DNA of 64,000 nt from CAZDET01 sp964504335 (lineage in GTDB: Bacteria; Bacteroidota; Bacteroidia; Chitinophagales; Saprospiraceae), in the NCBI GenBank assembly GCA_964504335.1, contig CAZDET010000005.1:62001-126000 (forward strand), in the 5' to 3' direction. The notes below the pieces were generated by a model, which did not search any database, was not told where the DNA came from, and saw nothing but the letters and a program-made list of their open reading frames with translations. Positions 19,096 through 27,252 of the stretch are shown here, in pieces (within the stretch, counting starts at the first letter, position 1; each line of letters starts with the position of its first letter). Both the position numbers and the translations under genes were made by a program.

Positions 19096-19151
19096 AATTC
19101 GTACCTCTTACGAATTTGCCAGAAAGAAGTGACAAATTCAAGTACGAATTT
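19096..19151. repeat. TACGAATT operator-like repeats
   Basis: A perfect 8-base inverted repeat, AATTCGTA (19096-19103) and TACGAATT (19109-19116), is followed 34 bases on by a third copy TACGAATT (19143-19150). That copy lies in a second inverted repeat, AAATTC/GAATTT (19134-19151). It sits between the divergent response regulator and acyltransferase genes. The spacing of about three helical turns fits binding by a dimeric regulator. Confidence 0.6.
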
Positions 19152-19191
19152 TGTGTGTTTATCCGCCGCAGTCGCAACGGATTATTCTTTA

Positions 19192-19223
19192 CAAAAGTAT
19201 TAATATAGCCTAAAACGTTCAAC
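19192..19223 (-). promoter_or_regulatory. Possible Bacteroidota-type promoter for the response regulator
   Basis: On the minus strand, TACTTTTG (19199-19192) matches the TAnnTTTG -7 consensus. GTTG (19223-19220) stands 20 bases upstream as a -33 box. This would give a leader of roughly 135 bases carrying the TACGAATT repeats. Prediction only. Confidence 0.4.
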
Positions 19224-19324
19224 ATTTTTGGAATAAAAATTGGAAAAACCTCTAATCTATTCTTTCCGAACCAGTCTTATTTATACTGCCTCAAACCACT
19301 TTGCGTCCGGCATAACTTTCCAAA

Positions 19325-20245
19325 ATGAAGAAAAAGCGCCTCTACCGATTGTCCTATTGGGGGTTCCGAATGGCAAAATGGGGTTGTACTCATCTCCCCT
19401 TTCGCGTGTTGTATACCCTATCGGATGGAATTAGTGCCCTGCTCTATCACCTTGTCCGGTATCGCCGCCGGGTAGTATTGGCCAATTTGTGCATTGCATT
19501 CCCCGACTGGTCCGACGTGCAACGCCGGCGCACAGCCCGCGCGTTTTACCGCAACCTACTCGATGTCAGCCTGGAAACCCTGAAGGGGCCAAGCCTATCC
19601 GCTGACGAACTAACCACCCGCTATCGGTTTACCAACGCCGATCTGATCAATCAGCGCCTGGAAGCCGGGGAGAGCGTCTTCATTACACTCGGTCATTGCG
19701 GCAACTGGGAGTGGGGGCCACTGGCAGCCGCCCACTTTTTTACCGCCCCGATGATCGGTATTTACAAGCCCATTAAAAACCCCTACATAGACAAGTATTT
19801 CAATGAGTTACGAACTACCTGGGGTGGGTTGCTGACACCGATGAAAAAAACCGCCCGTACCATCGTGCAGCGCCGTAACCAACCCTCCGCCTTTTCCTTC
19901 ATCGCGGATCAAACTCCCTCGGACGTCGACAATGCCCACTGGGTGGATTTTTTCGGTCGTGAAACGGCTTTTCACCACGGCTTCAGCAAACTGGCCTGGC
20001 AGACCGGCTACTGGGTGTACTATTGCAGCGTGCGCCGCATCCGGCGGGGATTCTACGAAATCGAATTTATCGACCTCGGCGACCGCGAGCGATTCGACGA
20101 CCCCGTCGCACTCACGCGGGCATTTGCCGAACAACTGACCGCCAACATCCGCCAACGCCCCGCCGACTGGTTGTGGTCACACCGCCGGTGGAAACGCCGG
20201 AAAGGCACTAAGGCCGTAATTGATTACACCACTTCGCCTCGATAG
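19325..20245 (+). CDS. LpxL/HtrB-type lipid A acyltransferase family protein
   Basis: 306 residues, the family's usual length. The catalytic HX4E motif is present as GHCGNWEWG (H124, E129), with an N-terminal amphipathic stretch that could seat it at the inner membrane and the later motifs FIADQTPSD and WVDFFGRETAFHHG. Family members transfer a fatty acyl chain from acyl-ACP to the lipid A precursor, so a role in outer-membrane lipid A maturation is likely. Start chosen at the ATG after a run of A bases; MKKKRLYRLSYWG is a typical basic N terminus. It stands alone, divergent from the response regulator. Confidence 0.88.
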   Translation: MKKKRLYRLSYWGFRMAKWGCTHLPFRVLYTLSDGISALLYHLVRYRRRVVLANLCIAFPDWSDVQRRRTARAFYRNLLDVSLETLKGPSLSADELTTRYRFTNADLINQRLEAGESVFITLGHCGNWEWGPLAAAHFFTAPMIGIYKPIKNPYIDKYFNELRTTWGGLLTPMKKTARTIVQRRNQPSAFSFIADQTPSDVDNAHWVDFFGRETAFHHGFSKLAWQTGYWVYYCSVRRIRRGFYEIEFIDLGDRERFDDPVALTRAFAEQLTANIRQRPADWLWSHRRWKRRKGTKAVIDYTTSPR

Positions 20246-20340
20246 TGCCAACCTCGGAAGGGCCGCTCACCGCCTAAAAAGGACCGCTTGTTCATCTTTT
20301 GGCCGCGCAAAATTGTTTTCTGAGCCAATTAAGGATCGAA

Positions 20341-22725
20341 ATGGAAACAAGCACTCCCGATACACTAGAAGCAAAGATGTTGCAGCAAGCGCAGGCTGAG
20401 CAGGAAATTTCCGAAAAGTTCTTCTCGTACGATCTTCCCTATCAGAGCGAACTGTCGTTGTTGCCCCTCATACGAGTAGTTGAAAATGCTGCCGAATTGG
20501 GCGATACCGGCGAGCGTTTCCTGGCGCAGGAGGTGCTGCGCCGCCTGTCGGCCTTCCCCGAATTGCGCGAACCCATCTCCGAATTCGGCGCTCTGGTGGA
20601 ATACAAGGAAATCTTCGACCTGCTCTTCCTCTTCGTGTCCCCTCCCGCACTGCGGAAACATCAATTCATGAAAGTGACGCGGCCGTTTCGCTCCGGGCAT
20701 GTCTACATGAGTAAGGCGCTGGAGCAACTCATCACGAACAACGAGGTCGATTTCACTTTCAGCGAAGGGGAAAACATGGCCTACTGTGCCTCCCTGATTC
20801 GCGCCTGCTGCTATATTCTCAATCGATTCTACGATCAAGAGCTCTCCATCGACCCCCCGATGCTGCTCTCGGTTCGCAAATCTCCTAGCGATCCCTCCCG
20901 GTATTTCCGGACTCAAATCAATTTTGACTTTGTGGATGTCATCGCCAAAAAACCGCTTAAACCCCTCACTCAGAAGCAAATAGACCACCTGCTCAGCAAT
21001 GTGTACGATCCCGAACTGTGGCTGGAACACCTGCCGCCGGAAAACTTCGCTTTTCAGGGATTCATTCTCGGCAATTTGGTGGACATCACCAAGGATGAGG
21101 CCTTATCGCGACTCAAGCACGACTTGCTCAAACGGGACGCGGTGCTCGATGCCGATAACGTCAGTAAGCTCGAGCGCCTGCTAAAGACTTTCTTCGATAT
21201 TCCCGATTTGCGCCTGGGCATCACGGCAGTCGACTTCCCCCGCGAATACGCTGTATCACACCGCTATAAAATCCGCTTCGATTTTCTGGCCGACGAGGTG
21301 GATGATCTACTTTCCGATTCCAACGAAGGCAGCATCTACCACCGGGTCTGCAAATACCGGGAAGTACTGCTGATAGAGAATTTGGAAGACCTAAAAACCA
21401 AGACTTCTCTCGAAGAAAAACTTCTGGCCCAGGGTATTCGAAGCATCCTCATTGCGCCATTGTTCAATTCCGAAGAGCGCGTGATCGGGCTCGTCGAGCT
21501 CGGTGCGCCGAAAGCATTCCAGTTGCACAGCTTCATCGAACTGCAATTCAAGGAAATAATCGGCCTCTTCCGCACGGCGGTGTCGCGCAGTCGGGAGGAG
21601 ATCGACAATCGCATCGAAGCAATCATCCGCGAGGAATACACGGCCCTGCATCCCAGCGTAGAATGGCGTTTCACGGAAGCCGCCTTCAACCTGCTCGAAC
21701 ACCGGGATCGCGGCGAGCAGATGATGCCCGAACGCATTGTTTTCTCCAACGTCTACCCCTTTTACGCTCAGGCTGACATTGTCAATTCCAGCGTTCAGCG
21801 CAACCAGGCAATCCGGATGGATTTGATGCTCAACTTGCAAAAGGCAGAGGACCTCTTCGAGAAGCTGCTCAATCAGGTAGCATTCCCACTGGCCAAATTC
21901 GTACGGGATCGCATTCGCCTCCACAAGCAGCAGCTCGATGCCGAGTTCAACAGCAGCGACGAGACGCGCATTGTCGATTTTCTACAGCAGGAAGCCCACC
22001 CACTGCTCCGTCAATTTCGGGAGGATTACAGCGATCTAAGGCCCGGAATTGACCGGTATTTCCGGTCGCTAGACCCCGCACTGGGGATCATTTACGACAA
22101 GCGCCGGGACTACGAAGACAGCGTCACCCGCATCAACCAGGTGCTCGGTGCTTTTCTCGACGAGAAAAACGAAGAGATTCAGCAAGTTCTCCCGCACTAC
22201 TACGAAAAATACAAGACCGATGGGGTGGAATACGAAATGTATGCCGGTCAGTCGCTACTGCGCAGCCATCGCTTCAGCCCCATTCATCTTCAGAACCTCC
22301 GCCTTTGGCAGCTTATCCACCTTTTTGAGGTCACTCGTTTGTCGGAACGGTTGCGGCCAGAACTCGCCGTGCCAATGAGTACGGCTCAACTGATTTTTGC
22401 CTACACCAGTCCGTTAAACATTCAATTCCGCATGGAAGAAAAACAGTTTGACGTGGACGGGGCGTACAATGTCCGCTACGAAATTCTGAAAAAGCGCATC
22501 GACAAGGCGACCATCGAGGGTGGTGCCCAGCGCCTTACCCAAAAGGGCAAGGTAGCTATTGTTTACTTGCACGATAAAGACCGCCAGGAGTATTTCAACT
22601 ACTTGAATTACCTGGCTTCGGAGGGGCAGATTGAGGATGAAATTGAAGACTTCTTGCTCGATCCCGTTCAGGGGGTCCAGGGGTTGCATGCACTGCGCGT
22701 TCAGGTACGGCTCGATTATTCCTGA
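20341..22725 (+). CDS. Large GAF-domain protein of unknown function
   Basis: 794 residues from METSTPDTLE; the ATG at 20341 is preceded by AAGGATCGAA and preferred over an upstream TTG at 20299. A GAF-like segment is visible around residues 320-430 (YREVLLIENLEDLKT, IRSILIAPLFNSEERVIGLV, ELGAPKAFQL). The flanking regions are mostly helical, charged and without signal peptide or membrane segments, so the protein is cytoplasmic. No output domain such as a kinase, GGDEF or HTH is recognisable. The role is not known; a small-ligand or redox sensor is possible because of the GAF fold. Its stop overlaps the convergent HD-domain gene by 10 bases. Confidence 0.8.
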   Translation: METSTPDTLEAKMLQQAQAEQEISEKFFSYDLPYQSELSLLPLIRVVENAAELGDTGERFLAQEVLRRLSAFPELREPISEFGALVEYKEIFDLLFLFVSPPALRKHQFMKVTRPFRSGHVYMSKALEQLITNNEVDFTFSEGENMAYCASLIRACCYILNRFYDQELSIDPPMLLSVRKSPSDPSRYFRTQINFDFVDVIAKKPLKPLTQKQIDHLLSNVYDPELWLEHLPPENFAFQGFILGNLVDITKDEALSRLKHDLLKRDAVLDADNVSKLERLLKTFFDIPDLRLGITAVDFPREYAVSHRYKIRFDFLADEVDDLLSDSNEGSIYHRVCKYREVLLIENLEDLKTKTSLEEKLLAQGIRSILIAPLFNSEERVIGLVELGAPKAFQLHSFIELQFKEIIGLFRTAVSRSREEIDNRIEAIIREEYTALHPSVEWRFTEAAFNLLEHRDRGEQMMPERIVFSNVYPFYAQADIVNSSVQRNQAIRMDLMLNLQKAEDLFEKLLNQVAFPLAKFVRDRIRLHKQQLDAEFNSSDETRIVDFLQQEAHPLLRQFREDYSDLRPGIDRYFRSLDPALGIIYDKRRDYEDSVTRINQVLGAFLDEKNEEIQQVLPHYYEKYKTDGVEYEMYAGQSLLRSHRFSPIHLQNLRLWQLIHLFEVTRLSERLRPELAVPMSTAQLIFAYTSPLNIQFRMEEKQFDVDGAYNVRYEILKKRIDKATIEGGAQRLTQKGKVAIVYLHDKDRQEYFNYLNYLASEGQIEDEIEDFLLDPVQGVQGLHALRVQVRLDYS

Positions 22726-23312
22726 AGGGTGGCCAGTAATTGCTCGACCTGCTGGAGGTTTTTGCGAAATTGATGCCCGTAGCGCGCCCGCGCTTCGGGG
22801 GTATGGTAGTGATGCTTGTGCAGAAACTCCAGATTCAGAGCCAGCCACTCTTCCTCGGAGTAGATTTGCTTGCAAAACACTTCCCACTCGTGGCGCAAGA
22901 GGGGCAGTTTGCTGAAAAACGCGGTGCTTCCCAGGTTGTGCAAATCGGCATCTTTAAGCAGGGCTTGCAACCGGGTTGCGGGCAGACGGCTGATGCGCGT
23001 AGCTTCGATACACGCCGCTATGCGATTTATTTTATGCGCCGGATAGCCTTCTCGTTGCAGAAAGGTTTTAGCGATCTCCACGCTGGCCGCTTCGTGATTG
23101 GCGTATTGCCGCACGAAACCCGAATCGTGAAATAAGGCCGCCAGCTCCAGAATTTCCGAATCGCCCCTTGGCAGGCCGGCGTCGATCATCAACTGCCGGG
23201 CGCTTTTCAGTACGCCGAGTGTATGTGATAGATTGTGATAGCGGTGGTTATCCGTCAGGGCGAGCTGTAAGAGTTGAGTGACGTAAATTCTGCCTTTAGA
23301 TACGATTGACAT
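22716..23312 (-). CDS. HD-domain metal-dependent phosphohydrolase
   Basis: 198 residues with the full HD signature: H26/H30 in HRYHNLSHTLG, H62-D63 in ALFHDSGF and the distal aspartate in LLKDADLHNLG (D121/D123). HD proteins hydrolyse phosphate esters such as nucleotides; the substrate here is unknown. The gene lies 81 bases downstream of egtD on the same strand and may be the last gene of that operon. Its 3' end overlaps the convergent GAF gene by 10 bases. Confidence 0.88.
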   Translation of the reverse strand: MSIVSKGRIYVTQLLQLALTDNHRYHNLSHTLGVLKSARQLMIDAGLPRGDSEILELAALFHDSGFVRQYANHEAASVEIAKTFLQREGYPAHKINRIAACIEATRISRLPATRLQALLKDADLHNLGSTAFFSKLPLLRHEWEVFCKQIYSEEEWLALNLEFLHKHHYHTPEARARYGHQFRKNLQQVEQLLATLQE

Positions 23313-23393
23313 TACCGCGAAAGTGTTAATGGTATGATGATCAACGCTTCGCGGGCAGCAACCGTTTCCCCTCCCTGCTATTTTACCTATTTA

Positions 23394-24371
23394 TTAACGC
23401 TGCGGTACTTGCCAGAGGCTATCGACAAAATAGCCGCGCCGGTCCGTGAAATGGCGAACAAACTGCATCCCCGACTCGTCGGCGATTTGTTCAATCTCCG
23501 ATTGGCTGTACTTGAGGGATACTTCCACGCTGATGGCTTCCCAGGGGTCGAACTGAAACGATTGGTTGAGCTGGTCGATCGTCACAGCTTGAGCACACTG
23601 GCTTACGAGGTAACTTCGCGCCTCTCCACTCACGGGGTTGTACGTTTCCCAATGCCGAAATTGCTCAACGACAAAATTTCCACCCAATTCGCGGTTGATG
23701 CGTTCGAGCAGGTTGAGATTGAACGCGGCGGTTATGCCGTGGGGGTCATCGTAGGCCTGAATGATAATGGCCGGGTCTTTTTTCAGATCGATCCCGACGA
23801 GGAGATAATCGCCCGGGTTGAGGTAGGTGCGCAGCTTTGACAGGAAGGCCACGGCTTCGTTCGGATAAAAGTTACCGATGTTGCCCCCCAGGAACAGGAC
23901 CAGCTTCCGCTTTTCGCTTTGTTGTTTCATGCGCTCCAGCGCCACAAAATAGTCACCGGGCACGGGATCGATTTGCAATTGGGGCCATCGTAGCCGACAC
24001 GAGGATTCGAGTTGGCCCAGTACATTTTCGGAGATGTCGATTGGCCGGTAGATAAAATCGATTTGCTGCTCCAGAAAATACTCGATGAGCACCTGGGTTT
24101 TGGTGCCGTCGCCCGCCCCTAACTCTACCATTTCGAAGGGGGCATCGCCAATGGACTGCTGGATCGCCTGCCGTTGCGTCTGGAAGATCTCCCGTTCACA
24201 ATCGGTGAGGTAGTATTCCGGCATGGCCATGATTTGCTGGAATAACTCATCGCCCCGCTCATCGTAAAAATACTTACTCGGCAAGCGTTTGGGATGTTGG
24301 GATAACCCGGAAAGCACATCCCGGGCGAAAGCGGTATCAACGTGGTTGGAGGTGGATGTTTGAACTGTCAT
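23394..24371 (-). CDS. egtD: EgtD, L-histidine N(alpha)-methyltransferase
   Basis: 325 residues from ATG at 24371 (MTVQTSTSN), a normal EgtD length. Longer forms starting at 24428 (TTG) or 24422 lack any conserved sequence. SAM-binding motifs are ELGAGDGTKT (83-92) and LFLGGNIGNF; the YFYDERGDELFQQI and PEYYLTDCE stretches are typical of EgtD. The enzyme adds three methyl groups to histidine to make hercynine, the first step of ergothioneine synthesis. It sits 60 bases downstream of egtB. Confidence 0.93.
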   Translation of the reverse strand: MTVQTSTSNHVDTAFARDVLSGLSQHPKRLPSKYFYDERGDELFQQIMAMPEYYLTDCEREIFQTQRQAIQQSIGDAPFEMVELGAGDGTKTQVLIEYFLEQQIDFIYRPIDISENVLGQLESSCRLRWPQLQIDPVPGDYFVALERMKQQSEKRKLVLFLGGNIGNFYPNEAVAFLSKLRTYLNPGDYLLVGIDLKKDPAIIIQAYDDPHGITAAFNLNLLERINRELGGNFVVEQFRHWETYNPVSGEARSYLVSQCAQAVTIDQLNQSFQFDPWEAISVEVSLKYSQSEIEQIADESGMQFVRHFTDRRGYFVDSLWQVPQR

Positions 24372-24431
24372 TTGTTTGTTTAAAGATGAGCGCGAAGTAG
24401 CCGCTAGCCTGGTACCGACCATCCGCAATGA

Positions 24432-25712
24432 TTAATCGCGAGCGAGTCGAATGCCCGTGAATTGCCAGCGTTTGTCGGGATGAAAAAAGTTTCGGTAGGT
24501 CAGTCGTATATGAGAAGCCGGGGTAGCGCAGGAGCCGCCCCGCAACACCATCTGGTTAATCATGAATTTGCCGTTGTATTCGCCCAGCGCCCCTTCCAAG
24601 CGCGGGTATTTCGGATAGGATAGATACGCGCTGTTGGTCCATTCCCAGCAGTGTCCCAGCATCTGATCGTCCGTTGGGCTTTTTTGTGGATAGGGGTGAA
24701 AGTAACCGCGCTCGGCAAAATTGCCTTCCTCCGGAATTTGGGCATGCCTGGATCGACAAGCGACTTCCCATTCCTGCTCCGTTGGCAGGCGGTAGCCCGT
24801 CCAACGGGCGTAGGCATCGGCTTCGTACCAACTCACGTGCGTAACCGGTTCGTGCAGTGCAATCGGCCGCAACCCGTTCAAGGTGTACTGGTACCAATCC
24901 CCGTCGCGTTCGTACCAGTACAAGGGCGCTTTCGTATCCAGCTGCCGGGCCCATTCGATGCCCTCCATTTGCCAGTGCTTGAATTGCGCGTAGCCACCGT
25001 CCTTCACAAATTCCAGATACTCCCCATTTGTAACGAGGCGCTCGGCAATCCCGAACGTTTCAAGGTAGTGCTGATGCGCACTCAATTCATTGTCCCAGCA
25101 AAATCCATCGCCCTCGTATCCGATTCGGTAAAGTCCGCCTTCCACGGTTGCGAAAGACAATGGTGCCGGTGGTGTAGCGGGGTTTCCCGCTCGCTGAGCC
25201 GTGTAAGCCGGATACAACGGGTTGGTGCCCAGAATGTATTTTAGGTCGGTCAGAAGTAATTCCTGGTGCTGCTGCTCGTGTTGCAATCCGATTTCGACCA
25301 GATTGGCCAGCTCTGTCGGAAGCTCCCGCCCGGCGTACTGCTCAAACCAGGTTTCCATGTGCTCATCGACGTACTTCCGGTAGGCGACGATCCGATCGGT
25401 GGTGGGACGGGTCATATTGCCCCGGTTCGACCGAAGGATCCGTGGCCCCTGGCTTTCGTAGTAGGAGTTGAAAAACCAGTTGAGCCGCTCGTCGAATAGC
25501 TCATAGCCGGCCAGTTGTTCGCGCAGGATGAAATTTTCGAAAAACCAGGTGGAGTGCCCGAGATGCCATTTTGGCGGACTGACGTCCACGATCGGCTGAG
25601 GAACGAAGTCTTCGGGCTGGAGGGGGGCACACAGGGTCATCGACCATGCGCGCACGTCCTGATAACGCAAAAGGAGCGCCGTAGCCGGGCTGATTTCGGG
25701 ATGATGTATCAT
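24432..25712 (-). CDS. egtB: EgtB, hercynine sulfoxide synthase (non-heme iron)
   Basis: 426 residues. An N-terminal DinB-like domain carries iron-binding histidines (HLGHSTWFFE, H50/H53; HEQQHQE, H145/H149). The C-terminal formylglycine-enzyme-like domain reads FGIAERLVTNGEYLEF, PVTHVSWYEADAYARW, RLPTEQEWEVACRS and VLRGGSCATP. EgtB joins a thiol donor (cysteine or gamma-glutamylcysteine) to hercynine with oxygen. No EgtA/EgtC homologue is visible nearby, which fits the cysteine-using type, but this is inference. An OvoA-like C-terminal methyltransferase is absent. It lies 44 bases after the DUF427 gene. Confidence 0.93.
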   Translation of the reverse strand: MIHHPEISPATALLLRYQDVRAWSMTLCAPLQPEDFVPQPIVDVSPPKWHLGHSTWFFENFILREQLAGYELFDERLNWFFNSYYESQGPRILRSNRGNMTRPTTDRIVAYRKYVDEHMETWFEQYAGRELPTELANLVEIGLQHEQQHQELLLTDLKYILGTNPLYPAYTAQRAGNPATPPAPLSFATVEGGLYRIGYEGDGFCWDNELSAHQHYLETFGIAERLVTNGEYLEFVKDGGYAQFKHWQMEGIEWARQLDTKAPLYWYERDGDWYQYTLNGLRPIALHEPVTHVSWYEADAYARWTGYRLPTEQEWEVACRSRHAQIPEEGNFAERGYFHPYPQKSPTDDQMLGHCWEWTNSAYLSYPKYPRLEGALGEYNGKFMINQMVLRGGSCATPASHIRLTYRNFFHPDKRWQFTGIRLARD

Positions 25713-25756
25713 TGGGATCGGTATCGTGTAACTTGATTGGATCGTGGAGGGACCGG

Positions 25757-26047
25757 TTAGGCGTCTTTAACTTCGACACCTTTCCAGAAGGCAACCCGGT
25801 CTTTGATTTCTTGGGCTGCGGGCTTGGGGTCCGGATAATACCAGGCAGCATCCATGGTTGCTTCCCCATCTTTTTGGATAGACAGGTAGGAAGCCTGGCC
25901 TTTCCAGGGGCAGGTAGTTCGTCGATCGCTTTCCGCGAAGTATTCGGAGCGAAGACTTTCTCTTGGAAAGTAGTAATTGCCTTCTACCTGAACCAAATCA
26001 TCGGATTCGGCAATTACGTGACCATTCCAGATAGCTTGCTTCTTCAT
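25757..26047 (-). CDS. DUF427 domain protein
   Basis: 96 residues, close to a stand-alone DUF427 domain: IWNGHVIAESDDLVQVEGNY, YFPRESLRSEYF, TTCPWKGQASYLS and AAWYYPDPKP. The family has a small beta-rich fold with no established biochemical role. It is the first gene of the run DUF427-egtB-egtD-HD, so a link to ergothioneine or thiol metabolism is possible, inferred from position only. Nested palindromes lie just upstream of its ATG. Confidence 0.88.
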   Translation of the reverse strand: MKKQAIWNGHVIAESDDLVQVEGNYYFPRESLRSEYFAESDRRTTCPWKGQASYLSIQKDGEATMDAAWYYPDPKPAAQEIKDRVAFWKGVEVKDA

Positions 26048-26100
26048 AGGTTTTGAAACTTAGCCGGAGGCCTTTTTTAAAAAGAAAAGTGGCAAGAGAA

Positions 26101-26141
26101 GGTATTGTTCAATACCAAATGGTATGGATACGTGCGTATCC
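26101..26141. repeat. Nested inverted repeats upstream of the ergothioneine operon
   Basis: Three inverted repeats in 41 bases: GGTATTG/CAATACC (26101-26116), ATACC/GGTAT (26112-26125) and GGATACG/CGTATCC (26126-26141). The first two share ATACC, so they cannot form together. The segment lies 54-94 bases before the DUF427 ATG and 30 bases after the stop of the upstream gene; it could be an operator, an attenuator or a terminator without a U tract. Confidence 0.6.
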
Positions 26142-26171
26142 CCATTATATCTTACGTTTGTGAGGGTATGA

Positions 26172-26999
26172 CTAATGGATAGCGGCGGCGGTAAGCAGCC
26201 GCACCCGCGCCATGAATTCCGGCCGCCGGAACTGGTAGGCCTGCAAGTGTACCCGATCGTCGGGTCCGTATACGAAGCGCGCCTCCTGCAATTCGTGATT
26301 GGAAACGCGCACGGGCACCGAAGACGGTTCCTCCAGCGGTTCCTGATTGTGCAGGACGACCTTGGCAGGTGCCTCCCGCAACTCGAACTGCTCCCGGGCC
26401 AGCAAATCGATGAGCGGTAAGCCCTGAAAATCGCGGTTCCAAACGAAGCAGTATTCCTCGGATGCGCCTTGATTGGTACGGTAGATGAACCGAATTTCCC
26501 AGGGCTGGCGGCGCAGCACATCCCAGTAGGCTAGTCGGGTGGCGAGGTCGGGGCGAATATCTTCCGCCAGTTCGTAGCCTTGCTGTTCTCTTGCCCGAAG
26601 AAGATTGCGTAGTTGGTGAAAGGCATAGCGGTTGCTTTCCAATTCCCGGCTGCGATGCCGGCCGAGCTGCCCCACCTGCCCATCGCTGCGGAACAGGTGC
26701 TTGCCCACCACGGCCGCCTCCCAAAACAAGCCGTTGCGCTCCAGGTAAACGTGGCACACTTCATCCGTATCCTCTTCGAAGAAATAGGTCCGATCCGCTG
26801 CGTCTTCCAGAAAACTCCAGTTGTCTTCTTCCGCAATGATTGCTAACCCGGCGACGACTTCCTCCCGGGATGCCTCATAGCCCGCGAGTTGGACCGCTCG
26901 GCAAATCTCGGAATCCGAGGCCCGGCCATGACGAAAAATCAGCGTTTCGGCCATATTCCAAATGACCTCCAGTGTGAGTGGACGTAGGTTTGTGGTCAT
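26172..26999 (-). CDS. Unknown protein with winged-helix-like N terminus and WGR-like segment
   Basis: 275 residues, no signal peptide. The first ~70 residues look like a small helical DNA-binding-type domain (LEVIWNMAETLIFRHGRASD, EICRAVQLAGYEASREEVVA). The middle resembles a WGR fold (VCHVYLERNGLFWEAAVVGK, DGQVGQLGRHRSRELESNRY, LRAREQQGYEL). The last part is unassigned. WGR domains occur in DNA-repair and PARP-type proteins; assignment here is tentative and the function is unknown. It diverges from priA with 253 AT-rich bases between them. Confidence 0.7.
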   Translation of the reverse strand: MTTNLRPLTLEVIWNMAETLIFRHGRASDSEICRAVQLAGYEASREEVVAGLAIIAEEDNWSFLEDAADRTYFFEEDTDEVCHVYLERNGLFWEAAVVGKHLFRSDGQVGQLGRHRSRELESNRYAFHQLRNLLRAREQQGYELAEDIRPDLATRLAYWDVLRRQPWEIRFIYRTNQGASEEYCFVWNRDFQGLPLIDLLAREQFELREAPAKVVLHNQEPLEEPSSVPVRVSNHELQEARFVYGPDDRVHLQAYQFRRPEFMARVRLLTAAAIH

Positions 27000-27252
27000 G
27001 ATGTGGTTGTTTTGGATGTTACCGGAAACAGCACTTCCCGGATTTCATTTTTTTGCGTATAACGGATGCTTACACGACAAATTTAGGGAGGATTTGAGTC
27101 GAAATCAAGCTTTTTTACAACTTTTTGTTTTAAATTTTTCCACAAAGAACAAAATTGAATATCCAGCAATTACAATATTTTGCTTATGTGCCAAGCAAGT
27201 ATTTCGGTTAAAAATTCGCTATCTTGCCCGGAAAAGATGGGAAATAGCTGAC

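Noticed and set aside
26962..27252. 97-codon N-terminal extension of PriA
   Set aside because: It runs through AT-rich intergenic DNA with no conserved sequence; MHQIDDT at 27253 gives the normal PriA N terminus.
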